Assembly (NCBI GenBank): GCA_045538305.1
Contig: JAZSRC010000091.1
Location: 6,509 to 70,508 of the forward strand
DNA length: 64,000 nucleotides
Source: SFHK01 sp045538305
Lineage (GTDB): Bacteria; Bacillota; Clostridia; Christensenellales; Aristaeellaceae
Direction of reading: 5' to 3'
This document shows positions 1 through 8,464 of the stretch, piece by piece. The translations under genes and the position numbers were made by a program. Position 1 is the stretch's first letter. Each line of letters starts with the position of its first letter. The notes under the pieces are model-generated. The model saw nothing but the letters and a program-made list of their open reading frames with translations. It had not been told where the DNA came from and ran no database searches.

Positions 1-9
1 AATAGGCAT
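1..9 (-). CDS. Possible start of a downstream gene, cut by the window edge
   Basis: An ATG on the minus strand at position 9 reads Met-Pro-Ile before the window ends. A purine-rich stretch (GGAAAGGAAG) lies about 8 bases upstream, just after the stop codon of the MFS gene. This would fit a second gene in the T-box-controlled transcript. Only three codons are visible, so the product cannot be named. Confidence 0.35.
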
Positions 10-31
10 ATGGGTTTCTTCCTTTCCCTGA

Positions 32-1213
32 TTACGCTTTTTTGATGGATAAATTTACTATCAGCCCTATTGCCGACATTATTGAAAGCATGATAAACGT
101 GGTAACATAGCCGCCCGACGCTTCCACAAGCGCCCCAGCAAGCGTGGATGCGAACGAAGCCGGAATCAGCACCAGATTCAGCACAGAGAAATTCAGCGCA
201 AAGGATTTGGGACCATAAAACGCCGATACGAAGGCAGCGGACACCGTAGGCGAAAAGCCGTACAGAAATGCGCAGGATATCAAACCGATCACGCCGACAA
301 CAGGCGCGTTTGCAACCAGCGCAACCAACGCAATGACGGGCGCTGCAATTGCAACAACGCTGGTGATATACTGCGTTTTTCTAAGGCCAAGCTTATCAAA
401 CATATAGCCTGACACCAGCCGGCCAAGACCGTTAAAAATCGAAAGAAGACCCGCCACGGTTACGGCGCTTGTTTCCGAAAGTCCGGTTTCGATAAAGAAG
501 TCTTTTCCAAACCCAATCGCAGCAGAGCCGACCGCGGCAAGAAGCGTAAAGAATACAAACAGCTTCCAGAAGCTGATTCTCCGGATCATTTCACGGGTTT
601 CAACATCGCTTTCGCTCTTTTGGCCGTCCGCCTTCTTTTTAGTTTCGGGCGCTTTAATCAAAAAAGCCGCAAGCATGATCACGCAGCCGATAATGCTGCC
701 CAACAGCAGATACACATTCCGCCAGCCCACGCCCGGCATAGCGAAAAGCGCATCGGAAACCTTTCCGAGAATCAACGCGGAAAAACCGAAGCTCATCATC
801 ATGGCGCCGGAGGCAAGTCCCTTTTTATCAGGAAACCATGCGTTGGTTGCGGAGATTACAACGTTATACACAATGCCAATACCGCCGCCGGCCATAACGC
901 CGTACGCCAGATACATAAGCCATATGTTTCCCTTCAGCGTACCCGCAATGGTGAAGCCACAGATGATCAGAAACGCAGCCGCCAGCATTCGGATGCGGCT
1001 GGACAGCTTTTGGGACAGAAGCCCCGACACAAGGCCGCCCAGGCAGAAAAAGCAAAGCGTCAGCGTAAAGCAGAATTGGGTTTGCTTCATCGACCAGCCA
1101 AATTCCTGCGCCAAGGGCGCTTTGAGTATGCTCCATGCATAGATCACACCGGCCATCAGCAGCGTAATGCAGGCAAATGCCAATCGTCCCCAGCGTTCAT
1201 TTTTCCACGTCAT
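32..1213 (-). CDS. MFS transporter, OFA (oxalate/formate antiporter) family
   Basis: A 393-residue, roughly 12-helix carrier of the inner membrane. The OFA signature is clear: an early IYAWSILKAPL segment followed by FGWS, and a central ATNAWFPDKKGLASGAMM segment. OFA proteins exchange or take up small carboxylates, and many members have unknown substrates. The start was placed at MTWKNERW because AAGGGGAG sits 6-7 bases before that ATG. The ORF extends 11 codons further upstream, but those codons have no ribosome site. A T-box leader lies directly upstream and is probably the only control element. This implies the substrate is an amino acid or a related compound, most likely tyrosine (inference). 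Family assignment is firm; substrate is not. Confidence 0.9.
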   Translation of the reverse strand: MTWKNERWGRLAFACITLLMAGVIYAWSILKAPLAQEFGWSMKQTQFCFTLTLCFFCLGGLVSGLLSQKLSSRIRMLAAAFLIICGFTIAGTLKGNIWLMYLAYGVMAGGGIGIVYNVVISATNAWFPDKKGLASGAMMMSFGFSALILGKVSDALFAMPGVGWRNVYLLLGSIIGCVIMLAAFLIKAPETKKKADGQKSESDVETREMIRRISFWKLFVFFTLLAAVGSAAIGFGKDFFIETGLSETSAVTVAGLLSIFNGLGRLVSGYMFDKLGLRKTQYITSVVAIAAPVIALVALVANAPVVGVIGLISCAFLYGFSPTVSAAFVSAFYGPKSFALNFSVLNLVLIPASFASTLAGALVEASGGYVTTFIMLSIMSAIGLIVNLSIKKA

Positions 1214-1246
1214 GTCAAACTCCCCTTCCATCGCAAATACGGTCAT

Positions 1247-1540
1247 TTATAAAAGAAATCGCCCTCCTGCAAATGCAAGAGGGCGGAATCGATCCGCGGT
1301 ACCACCTCAATACGCCGAAGCCTTGCGGCAAACAGCCTTAACGAATGCAGCCAAAGCCGCATTCCCCGCTTAACGCGCAGGACTTCGTCGCAGCCTACAG
1401 GGCCTACGCCGTTCGGTGCGCCGCTCGCAGACCGTATTCAAACGTCGCCTTTCCTCCGCCTCGCACCACCCGGCGGCTCTCTTAAGGAATCAGCGTGCTC
1501 TACTTATTTCTGGTCATCGCGTTTCTAAAATTAAAAGAAT
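1247..1540 (-). promoter_or_regulatory. T-box riboswitch (candidate Tyr specifier)
   Basis: Read on the minus strand, this leader has the T-box landmarks in order. AAGTAG near the 5' end is followed by AAGAGAG with the distal GGTGGTGCGAGG loop. Next comes the specifier segment TTGAATACGG, and then the T-box proper, GGTGGTACCGCGG (1294-1306). It ends in a GCCCTC/GAGGGC terminator hairpin (about 1261-1284) followed by TTTCTTTTAT. The codon after the conserved GAA is UAC (Tyr), followed by a purine. The bulge UGGU would pair with ACCA, which needs discriminator A, as in tRNA-Tyr. It controls the OFA transporter. If the specifier is one base later it would read ACG (Thr). Confidence 0.93.
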
Positions 1541-1546
1541 AGAAAG

Positions 1547-1575
1547 ATGTTATCACTAAATATAGGAGTTGTCAA
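1547..1575 (-). promoter_or_regulatory. Promoter of the T-box leader
   Basis: On the minus strand TTGACA (1570-1575), a 17-base spacer and TAACAT (1547-1552) form a sigma-A-type promoter. The predicted start near 1540 agrees with the 5' end of the T-box. Confidence 0.7.
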
Positions 1576-1680
1576 GTACAAATTTTGTCATACTTTTGTT
1601 TTTCCTTATTGCATGAACCCGGGTCCCGAAAGCATAAGATGCTTTGCTTGAAGAGACAAACTAAGCCGGAGGCAATTCCT

Positions 1681-3477
1681 ATGAAAACAGCGGCGCTTGT
1701 CGGAAATCCAAATTGCGGAAAAACCACGCTGCTCAACGCGCTTACGGGGCTGAATTATTCCGTCGGCAACTGGCCGGGCGTAACCGTTGAGCGAAAAGAA
1801 GCCATCGTTCATTTGAAAAATACGGACATTTCCCTAATCGACCTTCCCGGCGCCTATTCTTTAGAAGCTTCCTCTCTGGAGGAACGCGTAACGGCGGAAT
1901 TCCTGAAGAGCGAAGGGACGGATTTTATCATAAACGTATTGGACGCCGCATGTCTTGAAAGGAGCCTTCTTCTGACCTTAAGCCTTCTTTCCCTAAACAA
2001 GCCCATGATTCTCGTTGTCAATATGGCGGACGAGCTGTTTTCCGGCGGAGGTTTTATCGACATAAACGCGCTGTCAGGAGCGCTCGGCATCGACGCCGTA
2101 CTGGTAAGCGCAAAACAGAAAACGGGCTTAAGCGAGCTTGAGAAGATGATGGAAAAAACAGCTGCTTTAAGCCGCCCGGGTTTTCGTAATGATTCAGAAG
2201 AATCGAGCGCAAAGGCACGGAATCATCGCATTCTTCTGATCCTCAAGGCCTCCGGATACAAAAGAGGAACCCAGAACAACCGACTGCAAAAAGCGCTGGA
2301 CAAACTGTTTACCGGGCGTTTTACAGCATATCCCATTTTACTGGTTGTACTGCTCATTGTATTTTATATGGCCTTCGGAGTCCCGGGTACATATCTGACA
2401 GGTATAATAGAACTGCTTTCCAAAAACGTGTACTACTTCCTGAAGGACGCGCTGTTGTTTCTTCCACGTCCTCTGGCCTCCATGCTGCTTGACGGCGCGT
2501 TTTCCGGATTTCAAAGCGTATTGACTTTTTTACCCCAGGTGTCGATTCTGTATGTGCTGTTATCGTTTATTGAGGATACGGGGTATATGGCCCGCGCCGC
2601 ATTCATTACAGACCGCGCCCTTCATAAACTGGGCCTTTCCGGCAAAAGCATTATCCCTCTGATCATGGGATATGGCTGCACAGCCTCCGCCGTATGCGCA
2701 GCCAGACTCATGGATAATGAATCCCAACGCAAAATGACAGTTATGCTGACCCCATGCATGTCCTGCGGCGCAAAAATACCGGTTTATGCACTGATTTCCC
2801 GTGCGTTTTTCCCCGGATACTCGCATTGGGCGGTGTTAAGCCTGTACATCATCGGCATTGCCGCATTGGTTCTGACAGCCATCGTTTTAAAAAGCGCTTC
2901 GCTTACAGAACCAACCAGTGCCTTCATTATGGAACTTCCGCCCTACCGCATTCCCACGCCTTCTGGCATCTGCAAAAAAGTCTCGGTACGGGTAGGTGAT
3001 TTTGCAAAGCGGGCAGGAAACGTGATTGTCATCATGAGCGTTGCTTCATGGTTTCTTTCATACTTCACCATAAGGCTGTCGCCGGCAGGAAGCATGTCCG
3101 AATCCATATTTGGCGCAATCAGTTCGTTTCTGCGTCCCGCTTTTGCTCCTTTGGGGTTTTCGTCCTTCGAAGCCGTATGCGCACTCCTTTCAGGGCTGGT
3201 GGCAAAGGAGGGAATCATATCAACGCTTCAGGTGCTGTTCAAAGCAACTGATATGTCATCATTGTCTGCCTCGCTATCCAGCGCGTTTTCAGGCAGCGCA
3301 GGAGCGTATGCATTTCTGGTATTTGTCCTTTTATACCCGCCATGCATTTGCGCAACAGCAAGCATCCGGCGGGAGCTGAACTCGCGCCGGATGCTTCTGA
3401 GACTTTTGTTTTTGGAAACTGCAATGGCATACCTTTTTGCACTGATTGCATACCGAATCGGCAGCCTCTTTATTTAG
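1681..3477 (+). CDS. feoB: Ferrous iron transport protein B
   Basis: A 598-residue inner-membrane iron(II) transporter with an N-terminal GTPase. G1 is GNPNCGKT (8-15), G3 is DLPG (54-57) and G4 is NMAD (114-117). The membrane part follows from about residue 215 and has the two Gate-type repeats: GYGCTASAVCAAR and PCMSCGAKIPVYAL, then GLVAKEGIISTL. The usual Pro of the GCxVPA motif is replaced (TASA). The protein is shorter than E. coli FeoB (773 residues), as in many Clostridia. The start is the ATG preceded by GGAGG; the 32 codons upstream in frame have no ribosome site. No feoA is adjacent. The gene is divergent from the T-box unit and converges on the next gene with a 4-base stop overlap. 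Confidence 0.93.
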   Translation: MKTAALVGNPNCGKTTLLNALTGLNYSVGNWPGVTVERKEAIVHLKNTDISLIDLPGAYSLEASSLEERVTAEFLKSEGTDFIINVLDAACLERSLLLTLSLLSLNKPMILVVNMADELFSGGGFIDINALSGALGIDAVLVSAKQKTGLSELEKMMEKTAALSRPGFRNDSEESSAKARNHRILLILKASGYKRGTQNNRLQKALDKLFTGRFTAYPILLVVLLIVFYMAFGVPGTYLTGIIELLSKNVYYFLKDALLFLPRPLASMLLDGAFSGFQSVLTFLPQVSILYVLLSFIEDTGYMARAAFITDRALHKLGLSGKSIIPLIMGYGCTASAVCAARLMDNESQRKMTVMLTPCMSCGAKIPVYALISRAFFPGYSHWAVLSLYIIGIAALVLTAIVLKSASLTEPTSAFIMELPPYRIPTPSGICKKVSVRVGDFAKRAGNVIVIMSVASWFLSYFTIRLSPAGSMSESIFGAISSFLRPAFAPLGFSSFEAVCALLSGLVAKEGIISTLQVLFKATDMSSLSASLSSAFSGSAGAYAFLVFVLLYPPCICATASIRRELNSRRMLLRLLFLETAMAYLFALIAYRIGSLFI

Positions 3478-4187
3478 CGGTTTTTGTTGATAATACGGCT
3501 CATACTCCTGTGCGTCGAAAGATCGACCACGCGCACCCAAAGCGACACCTTGTTTTCCGCATTCAGGTTTTCCCATATATCGGCTACGATATCGAAAATT
3601 GAGCCATTGACGGAAACCTGAATCGGCTCGCCCTGGAAAGCAGGCAAGGGATTGGCGTCGCAGTCATAGGTATGAAGGTAATACCCCACGCCGTTGGGCA
3701 GATTATCATAATCGAAAATGAACCTTCCGGTACCGGCTCCTACATGATCCATGGACTTGATCAGGCTCATTTTCAGTTTGAAGCCCACGCCGTCCATCGA
3801 CGCTAACGCCATAATACGCGGCGTAAAGTGCGGTGCATCCGGCGTATACCCGCATACGGCTATCGCGTCCTCAAAGCTTTTTCCGGCCAACAGCGCTTCG
3901 TACATATAATCGGTCTGCAGGCCGTTTCCCATCACGATTTTGTTTTCGAATGCCAGCACCGGGGAGTATACGAGCAGCGATTCGTTCCTCATCGCCTCCT
4001 TGATAAATGGAACGATGCGAACGCCGTTTCCTTCTTCAATAAACAAACGATTTTTGCTGATCGGCGAACGACCCATGGAAAAATAAGCGAATACTGCGCT
4101 TAGCCCATCAGCGCTCTTTCCGGCAATCATTCCGCAGCCGGGATAGCTCACGCGTCTCACTGCGTTTCCAATTGTAATGGCTTTCAT
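3474..4187 (-). CDS. IMP cyclohydrolase, archaeal PurO-like family
   Basis: A 237-residue cytosolic protein resembling the archaeal-type IMP cyclohydrolase family (PF07826), which closes FAICAR to IMP in the last step of purine synthesis. What suggests this is the N-terminal PGCGMIAGKSADG segment followed by GRSPISKNRLF, and the overall size (archaeal PurO is about 200 residues). Bacteria usually use PurH, but homologues occur in Clostridia. ATG with GGGGGTG upstream. It stands alone, converging on feoB. No other pur gene is near, so it could serve a related cyclohydrolase reaction. Confidence 0.75.
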   Translation of the reverse strand: MKAITIGNAVRRVSYPGCGMIAGKSADGLSAVFAYFSMGRSPISKNRLFIEEGNGVRIVPFIKEAMRNESLLVYSPVLAFENKIVMGNGLQTDYMYEALLAGKSFEDAIAVCGYTPDAPHFTPRIMALASMDGVGFKLKMSLIKSMDHVGAGTGRFIFDYDNLPNGVGYYLHTYDCDANPLPAFQGEPIQVSVNGSIFDIVADIWENLNAENKVSLWVRVVDLSTHRSMSRIINKNR

Positions 4188-4286
4188 GTATTACACCCCC
4201 TATCGTTCAGAACAACCATAGTGATTATATCACATGAATTATCACAACAATATGCAGTTTTCGAAAACGATTCGTTCATTTTTCTA

Positions 4287-5096
4287 TCAATTTCTGATAT
4301 CACTTTGCTTATTTAGATGCAAAAATGCAAGAAATTTTTGGATATGGTCATCCCAAAACTCCCAGGTGTGCGCTCCCGGATCTTCCTCATAGGTATAGTC
4401 GAAGGGATTGCCGTCAAAGGCAGTAAAGAAATCTCTGGTTTCATGCGCGCGCGTCAGAAGAAAATCCTCGCTTCCGCAGGCGTGATAAATGCGCGGCTTG
4501 CTTTCGCCCATCCGCACGATACGCTCCGCATTTCCAAATACATCCTCTTCGGTTCCAGTCAGATCTCTGTCTCCAAATCGGATATCCATGCGCTTTTTAA
4601 GCTCGCCCGTTGCTTCCATATCGCTTTTCGTACGGTTCACCGCTCCTGCAGACAGACAGCCAATTGCGCCATAGTTTTCGTTTCTGGCAAGGCCAATCTT
4701 CATTGCACCCGCGCCGCCCATGGAGAGACCGCAGATAAAATTATCCTCACGCTTAGCACTGAAATTGAAAAAGCCGCGCATAATCTTGGGAAGCTCGTCC
4801 GCAATATAGGTAAAATATCGATTTCCATGCGCCATATCCGCATAGCCGGAAAGATGCGCGTTGGGCATTACCACAGCGATTCCCAGCGGCGCGGCATAGC
4901 GTTCAATGCTGGTACGGCGCTGCCAGATGGTATGATTATCGCTCATTCCATGCAGAAGCCAGAGCACCGGAAGCGCGCCGTCATTGCCGGCGGTATCCAT
5001 ACCGATCAGATTGGTGGACTTCTGGGGCAGAATTACATCACAAGATACGCACATACCAAGCGCGTTAGAGAAAAAACCCGCATGAATCAGCGCCAT
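4287..5096 (-). CDS. Esterase, EstA / esterase D family (second of a tandem pair)
   Basis: A 269-residue alpha/beta hydrolase, probably cytosolic because no signal peptide is visible. The nucleophile elbow is GLSMGG with Ser125, and the likely partners are Asp211 (GSEDF) and His243 (GAHTW). LLHGMSDNHTIWQRRTSIER gives the oxyanion-hole region. Relatives are acyl-ester hydrolases such as tributyrin esterase and acetyl or feruloyl esterases acting on plant sugars. The true start is the MALIHAG methionine, preceded by AAAGGAGGG. An upstream in-frame ATG lies inside the neighbouring gene and was rejected. Its start falls one base after the stop of the paralogue, so the two are co-translated. Substrate unknown. 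Confidence 0.85.
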   Translation of the reverse strand: MALIHAGFFSNALGMCVSCDVILPQKSTNLIGMDTAGNDGALPVLWLLHGMSDNHTIWQRRTSIERYAAPLGIAVVMPNAHLSGYADMAHGNRYFTYIADELPKIMRGFFNFSAKREDNFICGLSMGGAGAMKIGLARNENYGAIGCLSAGAVNRTKSDMEATGELKKRMDIRFGDRDLTGTEEDVFGNAERIVRMGESKPRIYHACGSEDFLLTRAHETRDFFTAFDGNPFDYTYEEDPGAHTWEFWDDHIQKFLAFLHLNKQSDIRN

Positions 5097-5097
5097 A

Positions 5098-5892
5098 TTA
5101 TTTGCCCTCCTTTGAAAGCGGCAGCCAGCCAAGAACCGTCTGCACCTTTTCGTCCCAATACTTCCACTGATGATCGCCGGGCGATTCCTCATACATCAGT
5201 TCGTATCCAAGCGCGTTCAGATGATCGCGCATGTCCGTATTCTGCTTATAGAGAAAGTCCTGCTGTCCGCACCACATGTACAGTTTCGGAAGCGGCTTCC
5301 CGCTGGCTTTCAAATCCTCAGCTGCCTGAAACAGATCGTTGAAGGAACCCTTCACCGCATCCTTCGGGCCGAAAACATCCTCCCAATAACCGGGATTTCC
5401 CAAGCCCAGGCCATGCACAATCGCATTAACGTCTAAACCGCCCGAAAGCGATGCACCGTAGCCAAACGTATCGCTCGCCCGAAGCGCAAGCTTCATCGCG
5501 CCATAACCGCCCATGGAAAGCCCGCAGGCAAACGTGTCCTCCCGCTTGTCGCTCATGTTCGGAAAGAACGTGCGGCAGATTCTGGGAAGCTCGTCGGAAA
5601 TATAGCTGAACCACTTCGGACCCATATACATATCCGTATACCAGCCAAGCTGCGTTGAAGGCATTACCACACAGATTCCCTTGTCGGAGGCATATCGTTC
5701 AATACTGGTTCGCCTTTGCCAAATGGTGTGATCATCGCTCATTCCGTGCAGAAGATACAACGTCTTCCACTTTCCGCTTTTGGCTTTTCCCTCCATTCCA
5801 ATCTGTCCCTGTGTGTTTTCGGGTACGATCACATCCATTTCCACACACATACCCAATACATCCGAAAAAAAGTCCACATGCATCAGAGCCAA
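5098..5892 (-). CDS. Esterase, EstA / esterase D family (first of a tandem pair, TTG start)
   Basis: A 264-residue alpha/beta hydrolase, clearly paralogous to the next gene (MALMHVDFFSDVLGMCV versus MALIHAGFFSNALGMCV). The catalytic set is Ser126 in GLSMGG, Asp212 in GQQDF and His241 in GDHQW. The start codon is TTG; it is preceded by AGGGGGG and aligns exactly with the ATG of the paralogue, which supports it. The gene is 21 bases after the YlbJ-like gene. Members of the family hydrolyse short acyl esters. In a fibre degrader, removal of acetyl or feruloyl groups from imported oligosaccharides is plausible but unproven. Confidence 0.86.
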   Translation of the reverse strand: MALMHVDFFSDVLGMCVEMDVIVPENTQGQIGMEGKAKSGKWKTLYLLHGMSDDHTIWQRRTSIERYASDKGICVVMPSTQLGWYTDMYMGPKWFSYISDELPRICRTFFPNMSDKREDTFACGLSMGGYGAMKLALRASDTFGYGASLSGGLDVNAIVHGLGLGNPGYWEDVFGPKDAVKGSFNDLFQAAEDLKASGKPLPKLYMWCGQQDFLYKQNTDMRDHLNALGYELMYEESPGDHQWKYWDEKVQTVLGWLPLSKEGK

Positions 5893-5913
5893 TTGATTTT
5901 CCCCCCTGTTTTC

Positions 5914-6906
5914 TTATCGTATTTGATGTTCGGAAGAACACCCATTTTTTGATGAAAAAAGCGCCAGAAGCGTAACAAACAGCGCCAGAATCAGCGCAAT
6001 CCGTGCGCCGGTTTGAAACGCATCCGCATTCGGCCAATTGTAAACAGGCAGTCGGATCAGCCGGATCAGGGAATGTGCCCCCATACTGACAATGCCCGCA
6101 ATCAATTTGACAACAAAAAAACCGCTTGTTTTTATCCCTGCTTTTTGCAGGTATGCCGCATTTTGAGCAGTTGCGCATGCGCCGCCCGTACCGGCGCAAA
6201 ACGCAGCGAGCGTTTCGTTCTGAATGTGCGCCGCCCATTGACAGCCAGAAGAAATCTCCGTCACAAGACGGGTATAGGCGGGCAGCATGGATGTAAACAC
6301 TCCGAACGCCACCATATACCCGCACACATTCAATATCCCGCCGACAGCACCCGAAACCGATGAAACCCGAGCTGCTTCCGCCGGTTGAGTTTCTCCGGAC
6401 GCTATAAGAGGAAGCAGCCTATCCGGCATACGCGAAAGAATCAAGGCTACTACAAACACGGACGACCATACTGAAAGCAGAATTCTTACGCCCGCAAGGA
6501 CGTCTGAAAACATAGATGCGCCAACGGTTACCACCAGAAACACAGGCCCCGCACCAGAAGCCAGAACGCCCGCAATCAACGCCTCGCGCTGGTTGATTTC
6601 TCCCTTTGAATACGAAGCCGCCACAGAAATTGCGCCCGAGGGGCTTCCGGCAGCCAGACCGACTGCAATCGACGGCGCCGCTTGCTCCGGAAGCTGAAAC
6701 ATAGGCCGGAGCAGCCGTCCAAAAAGGCGGCGGTACGCTTTAGCGGCTTCCTCGCCCGTGAGCACAGGCAAAAGAACCATAAACGGAAACATAGACGGCG
6801 CTACATGGCTAGCCCACAGCGCCATGGCAGCCCTTGCGCTCTCCACACTTTGACCCGGAAATGCCAGCAAATACGCACATAGACATACAGCGATAAACAG
6901 CTTCAT
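5914..6906 (-). CDS. YlbJ-like membrane protein (nucleoside-recognition/Gate domain)
   Basis: About 330 residues with 8 or so hydrophobic segments. Characteristic pieces are SHVAPSMFPFMVLLP, LRPMFQLP, GLAAGSPSGA and SGAGPVFLVVTVGASMF. These match the sporulation integral membrane protein YlbJ and its relatives. In Bacillus, YlbJ is needed for spore cortex formation; the transported compound is not known. The start is uncertain: ATG at 6906 or TTG at 6912, both behind AGGGGGG. It is first in a short minus-strand group with the two esterases. A role in sporulation is possible but cannot be shown here. Confidence 0.8.
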   Translation of the reverse strand: MKLFIAVCLCAYLLAFPGQSVESARAAMALWASHVAPSMFPFMVLLPVLTGEEAAKAYRRLFGRLLRPMFQLPEQAAPSIAVGLAAGSPSGAISVAASYSKGEINQREALIAGVLASGAGPVFLVVTVGASMFSDVLAGVRILLSVWSSVFVVALILSRMPDRLLPLIASGETQPAEAARVSSVSGAVGGILNVCGYMVAFGVFTSMLPAYTRLVTEISSGCQWAAHIQNETLAAFCAGTGGACATAQNAAYLQKAGIKTSGFFVVKLIAGIVSMGAHSLIRLIRLPVYNWPNADAFQTGARIALILALFVTLLALFSSKNGCSSEHQIR

Positions 6907-6966
6907 GCGCAATTCACCCCCCTATCGGGAAGATATGCCGCGCATATAAGCCTCTATACAAATACA

Positions 6967-7001
6967 GACGGACAAAGCGCGTTTTCCGCGCTTTGTCCGT
7001 C
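6967..7001 (-). terminator. Strong hairpin terminator
   Basis: A perfect 15-base-pair stem (GACGGACAAAGCGCG and its complement) with a 5-base loop lies just after the stop of the PG-binding-like gene. The T-run on the minus side is weak (TGTATTTGT). Confidence 0.75.
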
Positions 7002-7014
7002 CCCATTACCTGCA

Positions 7015-8388
7015 TTATCTGACAAGCTTCATAACAAACTCTTCGTCGCCCGAACTGATCCGGATTTTCAGTACATTGTTAGAGTTCAGCATATAGTCCG
7101 GCACTTCCGACACGAACACCAGTCTGGACTGCTGGTAGATATCCAGTGTCGGCTGAAATACTTCGCCGTTCTGCGCTTCAACATACAAAACTGCCGGGAA
7201 GGTATAGGACTCATTGATCACAAGCTTCGCGCTGATCTCCCAGGACAGCGAAGTTGCACTGCTGTTGATGGACAGTATGTCTCCATCGGCAACGACAAGA
7301 ACATTGTCCTTATTCACTACCTTCACACCGTTTCCGGGCACAGTGGTCTGGACCTCATCCGCTAACCACCAGCGATTCAGCGCAAACTGCGCCTGCGCAG
7401 TAACAAAATCATATTGAGGCTTGCTTGCGTAAGATTCCCTCGCCATCTGATACTCTTTACCATTCAGATATTCAATCAACAATGCATCCGCATAACCCGT
7501 CTGAGGCAGGCCGTAGTATGCCTGCGCGCTCTTCACGCCTTCAAGCAGTATCTGAGTGATTTTTCCATCTTCTGCACCCTGATAAAAGCCCGCGCTCTTT
7601 AACAGTTTCTGGACCGCGCGGATGGATGCAGTGTTGCTTTCCTTTACTACAAGCCCGAATTCTGCATCCAGCTTGATTACGGATTCCGTCGTAAGTTCAG
7701 ACGTGTTCACGAGATACTTCTTCCCGTATTTCGCTTCAAAAACCGCCTTTGCGTCCTCTGCAAAGTCATATGCCGCATAATCGGGCGCACCGGTTACCAT
7801 GCCAAGTGCCTTCAGGCTTTCACCGGCCAGTTCCTGCTTGACGTTCGTTCCGTAAGCGTCCTTCTTATCAACTTCCTGCATGTACTGCCCGCTTCCAAGA
7901 AGCGCCACGTCAACACTTTTTGCATTCTCCAGCTTACTGATAAAATCAAACCCCGCCTGATCCAGATATACGGTATGCTTCTGAACAATAACCTTGCCGA
8001 TTTTTTCACTTTCGTGACTGCAACACAAATCATAACGGACGCCGTCAAACGCAAAAGAAATGTAATCTGCCTGAATATCATCGTTTCCGGCATAGAGAAC
8101 CTTCAGTACCGGATAGGATATACGCGTATTTGCACTGCCGTTTACTTCCGTATAGAAAGCCAGAAGCCCTTTTGCACCAAGCGTTCCAAGCTTATCATAA
8201 AACAACTGCTCGATTGCCGCAGCCTTGGCGTTCTTTACGCTGAAGCAGCCGTTTTCATCCTCTGAATAGCTGAGATATCTGGACAATTCCCGCTCGTCAA
8301 GCGCCGTGTCTGCACGCTTGATATCCTCTGCCATCGCCAACGAAGTCAAAAACAGAATCGCAAGTATGAATGTAGTGATTTTTTTCAT
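7015..8388 (-). CDS. Secreted protein with a peptidoglycan-binding-like domain
   Basis: 457 residues. The N-terminus has a signal peptide (KK start, hydrophobic core, AMA|ED at about residue 20) with no lipobox. A repeat-like region around residues 255-310 (VQKLLKSAGFYQGAEDGK, then ALLIEYLNG) resembles PG_binding_1 modules, which bind cell-wall peptidoglycan. The rest, including a C-terminal beta-rich part, I do not recognise. No catalytic motif is visible. ATG preceded by GGAGGTGCATTGTA. It has its own promoter and terminator, so it is monocistronic. Likely a cell-envelope protein of unknown role. Confidence 0.7.
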   Translation of the reverse strand: MKKITTFILAILFLTSLAMAEDIKRADTALDERELSRYLSYSEDENGCFSVKNAKAAAIEQLFYDKLGTLGAKGLLAFYTEVNGSANTRISYPVLKVLYAGNDDIQADYISFAFDGVRYDLCCSHESEKIGKVIVQKHTVYLDQAGFDFISKLENAKSVDVALLGSGQYMQEVDKKDAYGTNVKQELAGESLKALGMVTGAPDYAAYDFAEDAKAVFEAKYGKKYLVNTSELTTESVIKLDAEFGLVVKESNTASIRAVQKLLKSAGFYQGAEDGKITQILLEGVKSAQAYYGLPQTGYADALLIEYLNGKEYQMARESYASKPQYDFVTAQAQFALNRWWLADEVQTTVPGNGVKVVNKDNVLVVADGDILSINSSATSLSWEISAKLVINESYTFPAVLYVEAQNGEVFQPTLDIYQQSRLVFVSEVPDYMLNSNNVLKIRISSGDEEFVMKLVR

Positions 8389-8430
8389 TACAATGCACCT
8401 CCACGGATTAGCAAACAGAAATACTAATGA

Positions 8431-8459
8431 ATTATAACACGATTTTTTTATTTAGGCAA
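8431..8459 (-). promoter_or_regulatory. Promoter of the PG-binding-like gene
   Basis: On the minus strand TTGCCT (8454-8459), a 17-base spacer and a perfect TATAAT (8431-8436) lie about 40 bases before the start codon. Confidence 0.65.
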
Positions 8460-8464
8460 CACAA

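Noticed and set aside
1410..1440. Reading the T-box specifier as ACG (Thr) rather than UAC (Tyr)
   Set aside because: In most T-boxes the codon directly follows the conserved GAA and precedes a purine, which gives UAC-G. Kept as an alternative because the loop was not folded by computation.
1585..1680. N-terminal extension of feoB by 32 codons
   Set aside because: No ribosome site; the GTPase motif starts properly at residue 8 from the ATG at 1681, which has GGAGG upstream.
4317..5342. 341-codon open frame across the tandem esterases on the plus strand
   Set aside because: It crosses the boundary of two real genes antisense and has no ribosome site or recognisable domain.
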